DNA of 26,742 nt, taken from contig CAYYVQ010000038.1 of NCBI GenBank assembly GCA_964475205.1, forward strand, positions 1 to 26,742. The letters are read 5' to 3'. The notes beneath the pieces were generated by a model, which was given only the letters and a program-made list of their open reading frames with translations, made no database searches and was not told where the DNA came from. Position numbers and translations under genes: made by a program. The stretch comes from CAYSRM01 sp964475205. Lineage in GTDB: Bacteria > Verrucomicrobiota > Kiritimatiellia > UBA8416 > CAYSRM01. Below are positions 7,880-15,136 of this stretch, piece after piece. Position 1 is the first letter of the stretch. Every line of letters starts with the position of its first letter.

Positions 7880-8812
7880 CTAAAAAAACCATCTGTCTAC
7901 ACCGCCCTCAAATCCAAGCCGTACCCCCCGCCTGCGTAACGCCCAGCACATGTAAGAAACGGAAACAAAAAAGCTCGCAGGCAACCGGCCCAGGGAAGCG
8001 ATCTTGACGTCCAGCAAAGTGGTCTTACCCCCAAGGCCCATTGGCCCGATCTTCAACTTATTTGCGCAATTCAAACACTCTTTCTCAAGTTCAGAAAGCG
8101 CCTTGGTCCGGGATCGCCGGCCAATCCTTCTTAGAAACTGCTCTTTAGAATAAGCATAGCCCGCAGCCCTATCCCCGCCGATACATACCCCGAGAGCTCC
8201 GGGCGAACAACCTCGGCCCTGTGTCTGCCAGACCGCGTCTAGAATGCACTTGCGCACACCTTCAAGGTTCCGCCCGGCGCCAAGCCGGGAATCAGGCAGA
8301 GAATACTGCCTGCCGACATTTTCACTCCCGCCGCCCTTGAGAATTAAACAAACGTCTACGGTCTTTCGGGCTCCCTGGCAAACTTCCACTTGCGGCACAC
8401 CGTTGGCTATGTTCGTGCTGTACAGGTCGCCGGTAATTGCGTCAACCGTGTTTTCCCTTAAATAACCATATCGCGTTGCGCGGGACACAGCCGAACGCGC
8501 CGAGGAAACAAGCATGTTGGAATCAAAACCAACCGGAACGCTGAAGTAGAACATAACAGTTCCCGTATCCTGACAGATCGGCCTGTTTTTTTCCCTGGCT
8601 ATCCGGGCATCCTCGAGCATGGTTGACAATGCCCAGTATGCCATGCTTCCCTTGTTTTCCTTTTCAAGCGCGATCCGCAAAGCTTTTTCCACATCCCGCG
8701 GCAAATCCGTCGACGTGCGCCGAATTAATTCAAGCAGGTTTTTTTCAAATTTCTTTTTACTCATGGCGCCCAATCTCATACGGGCGAGACTCGCCCCCTT
8801 CTCCTCACTCAC
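7880..8812 (-). CDS. Class I fumarate hydratase, alpha subunit (Fe-S domain)
   Basis: The 310-aa product is the N-terminal/alpha part of class I fumarase or tartrate dehydratase and holds the [4Fe-4S] cluster. The cluster segment RPICQDTGT lies near residue 80, a second conserved cysteine is in GRGCSPGALGVCIGGD, and IGPMGLGGKTTLLDV follows near the C-terminus; the family uses three cysteines. The GTG at 8812 overlaps the stop of the upstream PHP gene as GTGA. Homology begins only around the ATG at 8764, and ATG codons at 8779 and 8764 are real alternatives. A near-palindrome GGGCGAGACTCGCCC (8782-8796) lies between these candidate starts. It pairs with the beta gene 70 bp downstream. Confidence 0.93.
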   Translation of the reverse strand: MSEEKGASLARMRLGAMSKKKFEKNLLELIRRTSTDLPRDVEKALRIALEKENKGSMAYWALSTMLEDARIAREKNRPICQDTGTVMFYFSVPVGFDSNMLVSSARSAVSRATRYGYLRENTVDAITGDLYSTNIANGVPQVEVCQGARKTVDVCLILKGGGSENVGRQYSLPDSRLGAGRNLEGVRKCILDAVWQTQGRGCSPGALGVCIGGDRAAGYAYSKEQFLRRIGRRSRTKALSELEKECLNCANKLKIGPMGLGGKTTLLDVKIASLGRLPASFFVSVSYMCWALRRRGVRLGFEGGVDRWFF

Positions 8813-9663
8813 GCCGCAACACGAACAGCCTCCGCCCGACGGCGAAGCAAAACCAGGAGATCATCGTGAACCGCCAGACCCCCGAAACCAAGGCCAAGCT
8901 TTATCCCCGGATTAGCATCGCCGTGAAAATCCGATCCGCCTGTCTTCACCAGGTCATAACGTTCAGCAAGCTTCTCACATTGCTTTACATAAGCCCGGCT
9001 GTGTTCGGAATAATATACTTCTATTCCCTGTAACCCGATTTTTACCAGACTTCCAACGTACGCATCAAGTTCATGGCCAGAAATATCAAGAGTAAACGGA
9101 TGCGCAAGAACAGCCACACCCCCCGCTCCGGCAATAACATCCACACTCTCGGCGGGACTCAACCTGAACCTGTCCACATAGGCAGATTTACCCCTGGCAA
9201 GATATCTGTCAAAAGCTTCTTTCTTCGATCCTACAAAGCCACGTTCAACCATAGCCTGCGAAAAATGCGGACGGCCGATAACATCCTCCCCGGCATACGA
9301 ACTGACTTCCTCCCACGATAAATCCATGCCAAGCTCATTCAGCTTTTTGAGAATCTTTCCGTTCCTTATCTCCCTGCCGTTCCTTATCTCTTTCAGAACT
9401 GACTGCAACCGCTCATTTTCCCTGTCTATGTAGTACCCAAGCATATGCAGCGTACCCTTTGGAACCTCCGCGCTGATCTCAACGCCGGGAACACATTCCA
9501 CACCGGTTCCGCTACAAGCCGCACAGAAAGAAGATAACCCGTCAGTGCAATCGTGATCAGTTAAAGCTATCGCAGTCAAACCAACATCTTTCGCAAGCTG
9601 CACCAGTTCAGGAGGCGTCAAACTTCCGTCCGAATATGTAGAGTGTGTATGTAAATCAATCAT
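8809..9663 (-). CDS. PHP-domain phosphoesterase (YciV / RNase AM family)
   Basis: A 284-aa PHP-domain metal-dependent phosphoesterase. All the usual metal-site motifs are visible in order: HTHSTYSDG at the N-terminus, ALTDHD near 35, PGVEIS near 60, LAHPF near 190, and GGSDFHGD near 240. Members of this subfamily hydrolyse 3',5'-nucleoside bisphosphates (pAp) or trim RNA 5' ends, and act in the cytoplasm. The substrate cannot be fixed from the motifs alone. It overlaps the following fumarase alpha gene by 4 bp and starts 82 bp after the QueD-like gene. Confidence 0.92.
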   Translation of the reverse strand: MIDLHTHSTYSDGSLTPPELVQLAKDVGLTAIALTDHDCTDGLSSFCAACSGTGVECVPGVEISAEVPKGTLHMLGYYIDRENERLQSVLKEIRNGREIRNGKILKKLNELGMDLSWEEVSSYAGEDVIGRPHFSQAMVERGFVGSKKEAFDRYLARGKSAYVDRFRLSPAESVDVIAGAGGVAVLAHPFTLDISGHELDAYVGSLVKIGLQGIEVYYSEHSRAYVKQCEKLAERYDLVKTGGSDFHGDANPGIKLGLGFGGLAVHDDLLVLLRRRAEAVRVAA

Positions 9664-9744
9664 TCGTTAATTCTGCCCTTTCATCTCCTGATCCCACAAT
9701 TCATCGCCTTGTCAATACTCCGGCTAAAAATACAAACCCGCCAT

Positions 9745-10125
9745 TCACTCGTCGGCCCTGTAAGTCACGCTGCTTCCACTTTTCTCCCACACACTAACTT
9801 GCGCCAGCCGGCATCTCTCATTGTTAATCCTCGCCACAAGTTCTTCGTAAATCCTTGCGGCAACATTCTCACAGGTTGGATTCAATCCGCCCATAAACTC
9901 ATTTTCATTCAAATCTGTATGATCAAGCCGTCCGGTAACCGCATCAAGCTCGGACCGGAAAATGCTGAAATCTCCAATCATCCCCGCTTCGTTAAGCTCC
10001 CGGCCCCGGACAACAATCTCTACGTTCCAGTTGTGCCCGTGCACCGAAGCACACTTTCCCTCATACCTTGCAAGATGATGCGCGGCAGAAAAACTTGAAC
10101 CAACACTTAATTCATAAACACCCAT
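9745..10125 (-). CDS. queD: 6-pyruvoyltetrahydropterin synthase / QueD family protein
   Basis: The 126-aa protein has the T-fold of QueD and PTPS, which convert dihydroneopterin triphosphate to 6-carboxytetrahydropterin (queuosine pathway) or 6-pyruvoyltetrahydropterin. Zinc ligands appear as His in AAHH (16-17) and as HGH (29-31). The catalytic Cys25 precedes them in GKCASVHGH, the usual C-x3-HGH arrangement of QueD. A catalytic His (DHTDLNE, about 69) and the C-terminal pterin-binding Glu (VWEKSGSS) are present. The open frame runs to 10245, but the ATG at 10125 with GGGGAGAG upstream fits the family start. No queC, queE or queF is nearby, so the pathway assignment rests on the family alone. 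Confidence 0.88.
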   Translation of the reverse strand: MGVYELSVGSSFSAAHHLARYEGKCASVHGHNWNVEIVVRGRELNEAGMIGDFSIFRSELDAVTGRLDHTDLNENEFMGGLNPTCENVAARIYEELVARINNERCRLAQVSVWEKSGSSVTYRADE

Positions 10126-10220
10126 CCTGCACTCTCCCCACTCTCTGTTCTCTTCGACCTCTGTGAATGCCACGCCCCCTCTTCTCCGCTCGCCATCCCG
10201 CGACTCACAAACTCCCCAAC

Positions 10221-10910
10221 TCACATACCTGCCACCTGGTAACACCCGGCTACATCCGACTCATTGATAGACTCAAAATAATCTGCAATAGTTTTATCAT
10301 ATTCTGCGGTATGCGCGAATGCTTTCCTGGAAAGCCTGAACCGTGTTCCCAGGGATAGTTTGCCGCCGTTTGCAGATAATTCCTTCGTTATTTCCGCGTA
10401 ATCCCCCGGATCAGTTACAGAAGCAACCCGTAGAAAATTCTTTGCCGCCGCGCGCACCATGCAGGGACCGCCTATATCAATATTAGTCCTTGCCATCTCA
10501 GGAGTTACATTCGATGCGCCCACAGTCTTTTTGAACGGATACAGGTTAGCTGCAACCATGTCAATAGAAACTGCGCCAACCCTGGAAAGATCCCTGGCGT
10601 GAGCCTCATTGTATGTTTCACTTAACAAGCCCAGATAAATCTTAAAATCAAGGGTTTTAACAAGTCCGCCCTGCATCTCCGGCTGCCCGGTATACTCAGA
10701 AACAGCCATGAGATTCTTCTTTTTCTGATCATCGCTGAGACAAGCCTCAATTACCCTGTAGGTCCCGCCTGTTGAATAGATCATTACATCAGGATTGACA
10801 TCGATCAGACCACCCACAAACTCCTCCACCCCTGTCTTGTCAGAACAACTTACAAGAACATGCTGCACCCTGATTTCATCGTCAATCCGCTCTACAATAT
10901 TCAATGCCAT
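10221..10910 (-). CDS. Free-standing IMP cyclohydrolase (PurH N-terminal domain only)
   Basis: The 229-aa product corresponds to the IMP cyclohydrolase (MGS-like) domain of PurH, which closes FAICAR to IMP in the last step of purine synthesis. Visible motifs are SCSDKTGV (about 22), STGGTYRVIE (about 46), SEYTGQPEM followed by GGLVKTLDFKI (about 71-91), VAANLYPFKKT, and IDIGGPCMVRAAAKNF (about 145). The AICAR formyltransferase domain (about 300 aa in bifunctional PurH) is missing, and the sequence ends cleanly with a stop and a 95-bp gap, so this is not a frameshift. The ATG at 10910 has AGGAGG 7 nt upstream. The formyltransferase must be encoded elsewhere. Confidence 0.93.
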   Translation of the reverse strand: MALNIVERIDDEIRVQHVLVSCSDKTGVEEFVGGLIDVNPDVMIYSTGGTYRVIEACLSDDQKKKNLMAVSEYTGQPEMQGGLVKTLDFKIYLGLLSETYNEAHARDLSRVGAVSIDMVAANLYPFKKTVGASNVTPEMARTNIDIGGPCMVRAAAKNFLRVASVTDPGDYAEITKELSANGGKLSLGTRFRLSRKAFAHTAEYDKTIADYFESINESDVAGCYQVAGM

Positions 10911-11214
10911 CTGCCTGCCTCCTCTATTTTTCTCAGAATAAGCCTGATTCTAACGCCCCTCCACCACAAACACAAGCAGCCTGTCCAACATCTCACACCC
11001 GGGTCTCCCTTCCCCCTCCCCTTTTCGCGCCCTTTAGCGCCTTTCGTAGTTAACTCTTCTCTTCCATTCGCGCCTGCCTGTGCGTCGCACGCAGACAGGC
11101 CCATTCGCGAAATTAGCGGTTCAAAACCCTCCCCTCTTCTTCTCCCCGCTCTCTCCCTCTCCCTCTCCCTTTCTACTTGCCACCCGCTCACACGAACTCT
11201 ACCATGCCACCACA
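10911..11214. other. Divergent intergenic region with low-complexity repeats
   Basis: This 304-bp gap separates the divergently transcribed IMP cyclohydrolase and tsaB. On the minus strand, 11020-11060 reads as a repetitive purine-rich tract encoding TTKGAKG-like peptides, a degenerate intergenic repeat style I associate with PVC genomes. An imperfect hairpin (CCTGCCTGTGCG against CGCACGCAGACAGG) lies at about 11073-11099. A pyrimidine tract with three exact TCTCCC units lies at 11152-11169. I see no convincing coding region; a 104-aa minus-strand frame here is low-complexity Arg/Glu/Gly. A promoter for either flanking gene was not identified. Confidence 0.6.
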
Positions 11215-11892
11215 ATGCTTATACTAGCAATAGAATATTCTACCCCGCAAGGGAGCGTGGCAATATCCAATAATTGCCGTGTGCTTGCATGTGGCGCCTG
11301 GCACGATACCGGCTTGCGCAACAATAAGTTCTACAAGACTCTACCATCAACGCTCGGCAAGGCGGGCGTAAGCCTGGATGATATTCAGACCATAGCCATT
11401 GGACTGGGGCCTGGAAGATTTTCCAATCTCAGGATAGCTTTATCAACCGCGCGCGGAATTACCGCGCCAGTCCATAAAACAATTTACGGGGTCACAAGCG
11501 CAGAGGCGCTGGCCCGGCCATACGGCATCGAAACTCCCTGTAAGACAATAACTGTTATCGGTGACGCGCGGCGGAATACTATCTGGCATGCGGACTTCAA
11601 ATACGATTCCAGTCAAGGACGCATTCTGGAAACCAGGCCTCTTTCGCTGACATCGCACAATAACGCTGAAACCGCTTTTAAAGATTCCGATCTCGTGCTG
11701 ACATCCGAATGGGACAGGCTTTCAGACCTGTTAAAACAACACGCCCCGGCACATTCCGTGATTGAAAAAAATGTTTATCCTAAAGCAGACAATCTCGCTG
11801 AACTGGCAGAAACAAAGCTGGCGTCCGGCATCAAGTCGATGCCGCTGACCCCCATTTACATGCATCCGCCAGTCAGAAAGCCCGTGGAGTAG
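11215..11892 (+). CDS. tsaB: tRNA threonylcarbamoyladenosine biosynthesis protein TsaB
   Basis: TsaB is the ASKHA-fold partner that dimerises with TsaD to make t6A37 in tRNAs that read ANN codons, including tRNA-Lys. The 225-aa protein opens with LILAIEYSTPQGSVAI and has the family segment GLGPGRFSNLRIA (about 63-75), a variant of GPGSFTGLRIG. The open frame extends upstream to 11080, but the ATG at 11215 matches the family start. The last two codons and the TAG stop lie inside the distal 21-bp repeat of the tRNA-Lys element (11885-11905), so the element boundary coincides with the end of this gene. It is isolated, between a divergent and a convergent neighbour. Confidence 0.92.
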   Translation: MLILAIEYSTPQGSVAISNNCRVLACGAWHDTGLRNNKFYKTLPSTLGKAGVSLDDIQTIAIGLGPGRFSNLRIALSTARGITAPVHKTIYGVTSAEALARPYGIETPCKTITVIGDARRNTIWHADFKYDSSQGRILETRPLSLTSHNNAETAFKDSDLVLTSEWDRLSDLLKQHAPAHSVIEKNVYPKADNLAELAETKLASGIKSMPLTPIYMHPPVRKPVE

Positions 11893-12093
11893 AGGCGGAG
11901 GGATTGCTGCGGACGCCTCCCGGCGCCCTTGCCCTGCGGGGCCGGCTTGAAGCCGGCCACTACCTCGGCGCCCCCGCGCCGAGGCAGACAAACCCACTTC
12001 GCGGGTTCTCATCCCTCTTAAAAACAAAAGCTGAAGCCTATTCAAACCGTACAGTTTGAACTTTGCGTTTCATGGAGTAGAGGCGGAGGGATT
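11885..12093 (-). mobile_element. tRNA-3'-end element, copy 1 (at tRNA-Lys)
   Basis: Read on the minus strand: the 3' end of tRNA-Lys from the T loop onward plus CTCCA (12093-12073, 21 bp), a 57-bp A/T-rich spacer (12072-12016), a 110-bp structured core (12015-11906), and an exact second copy of the 21 bp (11905-11885). The repeat period is 188 bp. The core matches that of the copy at tRNA-Pro in length and at 91 of 110 positions. It folds into four hairpins: core positions 10-26 (AACCCGC/GTGGGTT), 29-56 (12 continuous pairs), 58-76 (GGCCGGC/GCCGGCC) and 88-105. No open reading frame of note lies inside. I read it as a small non-autonomous insertion at a tRNA 3' end; a structured RNA processed from the pre-tRNA is the alternative. 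Confidence 0.8.
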
Positions 12094-12150
12094 CGAACCC
12101 ACGACCCGCGGATTAAGAGTCCGCTGCTCTGCCGACTGAGCTACGCCTCC
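12078..12150 (-). tRNA. tRNA-Lys (anticodon CTT)
   Basis: The minus strand folds as a cloverleaf: acceptor GGAGGCG/CGCCTCT, D stem GCTC/GAGC, anticodon stem GCGGA/TCCGC with loop CTCTTAA, so the anticodon is CTT and reads AAG. The T loop is TTCGAAT. Three oddities: the first acceptor pair is G1-U72 wobble, the T stem GTGGG/CCCTC has a U-U mismatch, and CCA does not directly follow A73 (the next bases are CTCCA). The gene lies 69 bp below cmk, in the same direction as the aroA-cmk operon. A copy of its 3' end lies 188 bp downstream at the far end of the inserted element. Confidence 0.9.
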
Positions 12151-12219
12151 AGAAACAAGAAAAGAAATATAATGGCTTTCCGGGCAACTTTACAAGGACA
12201 AAACCGCAGTTTGCCTTAC

Positions 12220-12876
12220 TTATTCACGAATCTGCGCCAGGATCCGGGCAACAACCTGGTCAATATCCATTCCAGTAGTGTCTATGACAATCGCATCACC
12301 TGCACACCTGAGCGGATCAAGATCACGAGCACGATCCCTGTCGTCCCTTGACGCAAGTGAATCAAGAATGGCGCCCATCTCCACCTGCTCGCCGGATTCA
12401 AGAATTTCATCGTGGCGCCGCCTTGCTCGCTCGGCAGGATCAGCATCCAGGTAGAATTTTACCCGCGCATCGGGAAAAACGGCAGTGCCTATGTCTCTGC
12501 CCTCCATAACAATATCCCCATACCTGGTCAAAGACCGTAATTGGTCGACTATGAATCTCCGGACCCCTGCCATCGCCGCAACAGAGCTGACATTATCATT
12601 AACCTCCTGCTCGCGAAGCTCGGACGATAGACGCCTGCCATTCATAAAAAAGATCAAGGCGCCGTTCTCAATATTAAATTCAAGACTTGACCTTTCTATC
12701 AATGCCAATACGCCTTGCTCATCTTCCGTATTAACCCCGGATTGCAATGCCTCCCACGTAACACCCCTGTACAAGGCGCCTGAATCCATGTAAAGATATT
12801 CAAGTTCTGAGGCAACTCTCCTGGCTACCGTTGATTTCCCGGAAGCAGAAGGCCCGTCAATCGCTATCACAGTCAT
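12220..12876 (-). CDS. cmk: Cytidylate kinase
   Basis: Cmk phosphorylates CMP and dCMP to the diphosphates in the cytoplasm. The 218-aa protein starts with a P-loop, IAIDGPSASGKSTVARRVA, followed by the CMP-binding YMDSGALYRGVTW. The core segment EGRDIGTAVFPDARVKFYLDAD and the LID arginines AERARRRHDE follow at about 123-155, and SRDDRDRARDLDPL near 175 is the typical nucleotide-binding region. The ATG overlaps the aroA stop by 4 bp (ATGA). The pairing aroA-cmk is widespread in bacteria and supports the call. Confidence 0.97.
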   Translation of the reverse strand: MTVIAIDGPSASGKSTVARRVASELEYLYMDSGALYRGVTWEALQSGVNTEDEQGVLALIERSSLEFNIENGALIFFMNGRRLSSELREQEVNDNVSSVAAMAGVRRFIVDQLRSLTRYGDIVMEGRDIGTAVFPDARVKFYLDADPAERARRRHDEILESGEQVEMGAILDSLASRDDRDRARDLDPLRCAGDAIVIDTTGMDIDQVVARILAQIRE

Positions 12877-14237
12877 TTGTTAACCGCCTCCGTCTCGTCC
12901 CCCGAAACAACATCAGTCCCGCATAAACGATTCAAATCATCCCAGAAAAACGGATAGGAAGTATCGACACAAGCTACATCTTTTATAAGCACCGGTTTTT
13001 CGGCAAAAAGACTCAGTATGGAAAAAGCCATGGCTATACGATGATCTCCGCAACTGTCTATTTGACAGCCGCCTTTTATCTTCCCCCCTCCGTATATCTT
13101 TAAGCCATCCTGGAATTCTTCGACCATCACACCCATTTCCGACAGGCCGACTGTCAATGCGGCTATTCGATCGCATTCCTTCACACGCAATTCGGCTGCA
13201 TCCCTGATCTCAGTCTCGCCCGATGCCATGGCGCCGCATACGGCTGCCAGCGGTATCTCGTCAAGAAGCAACGGAATTTCTTTACCCCCAATGCGGACGC
13301 CGTGAAGCCCTGCCCCGGTCACTGTAACCATTCCGACCGGCTCCCAATTCTCCACTCCGGATCTTTCAGCATCGCACGGTTCACACTTAATATCCGCGCC
13401 CATCCTTTCCAACACATCCAGAAAGGCTTTTCTACCGGGATTCAATCCCACATTTTCAACCTTTACCTCATTGCAATTGCCGCATGCCGCAGCGGCAAAC
13501 CAGAAAGCAGCGGAAGAAAAATCACCGGGCACCGTCCATTCACCCGCCTTGAAATCAGGACCTGCCATTCCATATCCTTCGACAGATATTGTCATCCCGT
13601 CGCACTTTATCGGAGCGCCAAGGGCCCTGAATATCCTTTCAGTATGATCCCGCGAAACCTTGGGCTCAATAATTACGGTCTTTCCCTCAGCATATAAAGC
13701 GGCAAACATAATGCACGACTTAACCTGCGCGGAGGGCACCGGCAAATCATATTCGATACTCTCCAGGAGCCCGCCTTGAATCTTCACAGGCGGCCTGTTC
13801 GCACCGCCAAGCAGTTCTACCCTGGCGCCCATAAGCTGCAAGGGTTCCTGGATACGCCTCATTGGACGCTTTAACAAGGATTCGTCTCCTGTTAATTCCG
13901 CGGTGAAATGGTGTCCGGCAAGAATGCCTGACAACAACCGCATCCCGGTTCCGGAATTGCCCATGTCAAGCAAGCCCGAAGGCGGACTGAGGCGCCCGCC
14001 CGACCCGCGAACAATAACCGTATCCCCCTCTTTCCGGACGCCGGCTCCAAGAGCATCAAGCGCACTCAACGTGCATTGACAGTCCCCGCTCATCAGAAAA
14101 TTCCTTATTCGCGATTCTCCGCTCGAAATCGCCGAAAAAATGGCCAGCCGATGCGAAATACTCTTGTCTCCCGGGACATCAACTTTTCCTGAAAAACAGG
14201 GATGCGGAATAATCTTCCTGTCAAACTGATTCATCAT
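12873..14237 (-). CDS. aroA: 3-phosphoshikimate 1-carboxyvinyltransferase (EPSP synthase)
   Basis: AroA joins PEP to shikimate-3-phosphate, the sixth step of the shikimate pathway. The 454-aa protein has the N-terminal substrate-binding GDKSISHRLAIFSAI (about 24-38), the GNSGTGMRLLSG motif (about 92-103), the catalytic LLDEIPLAAVCGAMASGET region, and VKECDRIAAL near 350 (KESDR-type motif), followed by SCGDHRIAMAFSI. The GDKSISHR/GNSGT spacing is that of a standard bacterial enzyme; glyphosate class was not assigned. Its ATG overlaps the tyrA stop by 1 bp (TGATG) and it overlaps cmk by 4 bp, so the three are surely co-transcribed. The second Met (14234) is an equal start. Confidence 0.97.
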   Translation of the reverse strand: MMNQFDRKIIPHPCFSGKVDVPGDKSISHRLAIFSAISSGESRIRNFLMSGDCQCTLSALDALGAGVRKEGDTVIVRGSGGRLSPPSGLLDMGNSGTGMRLLSGILAGHHFTAELTGDESLLKRPMRRIQEPLQLMGARVELLGGANRPPVKIQGGLLESIEYDLPVPSAQVKSCIMFAALYAEGKTVIIEPKVSRDHTERIFRALGAPIKCDGMTISVEGYGMAGPDFKAGEWTVPGDFSSAAFWFAAAACGNCNEVKVENVGLNPGRKAFLDVLERMGADIKCEPCDAERSGVENWEPVGMVTVTGAGLHGVRIGGKEIPLLLDEIPLAAVCGAMASGETEIRDAAELRVKECDRIAALTVGLSEMGVMVEEFQDGLKIYGGGKIKGGCQIDSCGDHRIAMAFSILSLFAEKPVLIKDVACVDTSYPFFWDDLNRLCGTDVVSGDETEAVNK

Positions 14238-15076
14238 CAGAGATCCTTCCTTAAACTTCTACTCTCAGTAAGGTATCCGAATAAAGCTTGAAAATCAGCC
14301 GAATCAATAATGGACTCAAGCTCAGCCAATTCTCTTTTAAAACCCCGCAACTGCAACAATATCTGTTCCCTGTTAGTCTTCACTATATCATGCCAGACCG
14401 GGACCGAACCGGCGGCAATGCGTGTGGAGTCGTTGAACCCTGAACCGCAAAAATTCTGAACATCATCGTCCCCGGCCCCCAGAACATGCCTGGCCAGACC
14501 AGCCGCAAGTAAATGAGGCAAGTGGCTTGTCTTTGCCAGAATCTCGTCATGCCTGTCTGAGGACATAACACACACGCGCGCTCCAAACTGCGACCACATA
14601 TCAACAACAGCCTCAGTCTTTTCTTTGCCTTCGCCTTCCGTAACCACAACCATTGCGCCTTCAAAAAGGTCAGCCCTTGCCGCGGAAAGACCCGTCATCT
14701 CCGAACCGGCAATGGGATGGCTGCCCACAAAAACAGCGCCGGTTCCCTCCAGGGCCGAACGCATCTGGGTCTCAAGCTGTTTTTTTGTGCTGCCAACGTC
14801 AGTTACAATACATCCTTTAGAAAGTCCGGATTTGCAGTCGCCGGCAAGGGCGGGTATTGCCAGAACAGGCACACAGAAAACCGCCATGTCGGCGGACTCA
14901 ACAGACTCAGCAGCGCCACTGTATACCTTGTCAACAATCCCGAGCTCCATGGCAAGCCTGCGGCTCTCTTCACGCCGCGCATAACCGGCAACAACCTCCG
15001 CCACACCTGCCTTTTTTGCCGCAAGCCCTATAGAACCGCCCATCAATCCCAAACCCATTATCGCCAGCTTCTTCAT
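14237..15076 (-). CDS. tyrA: Prephenate dehydrogenase
   Basis: The 279-aa protein oxidises prephenate (or arogenate) with NAD(P) toward tyrosine. It starts with a Rossmann fold, AIMGLGLMGGSIGLAAKKAG. The active-site segment VGSHPIAGSEMTGLSAARAD (about 118-137) contains the substrate-binding His, and SSDRHDEILAKTSHLPHLLA follows near 170-190. There is no chorismate mutase fusion and no ACT domain, so feedback control through this protein is not evident. It lies between hisC and aroA and shares 1 bp with aroA. The NAD versus NADP preference and prephenate versus arogenate choice cannot be read from the sequence with confidence. Confidence 0.95.
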   Translation of the reverse strand: MKKLAIMGLGLMGGSIGLAAKKAGVAEVVAGYARREESRRLAMELGIVDKVYSGAAESVESADMAVFCVPVLAIPALAGDCKSGLSKGCIVTDVGSTKKQLETQMRSALEGTGAVFVGSHPIAGSEMTGLSAARADLFEGAMVVVTEGEGKEKTEAVVDMWSQFGARVCVMSSDRHDEILAKTSHLPHLLAAGLARHVLGAGDDDVQNFCGSGFNDSTRIAAGSVPVWHDIVKTNREQILLQLRGFKRELAELESIIDSADFQALFGYLTESRSLRKDL

Positions 15077-15090
15077 AAATCTTTGCTACC

Positions 15091-15108
15091 GGCGAGACCT
15101 GTCTCGCC
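15091..15108. repeat. Hairpin in the hisC-tyrA gap
   Basis: GGCGAGAC (15091-15098) and GTCTCGCC (15101-15108) form a perfect inverted repeat with only two central bases, which is best read as a 7-bp stem with a CCTG or complementary tetraloop. It sits in the 60-bp gap between hisC and tyrA, just upstream of the tyrA start. The same GGCGAGA motif appears in the near-palindrome at 8782-8796, at the start of the fumarase alpha gene. No T-run follows, so it is not a typical intrinsic terminator. Confidence 0.5.
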
Positions 15109-15136
15109 ATATCCCCTTCCCGGCCACGGGCAGACT

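Noticed and set aside
10901..11215. 104-aa minus-strand open frame rich in Arg, Glu and Gly
   Set aside because: It is a translation of purine-rich low-complexity repeats, has no recognisable domain, and spans the divergent promoter region.
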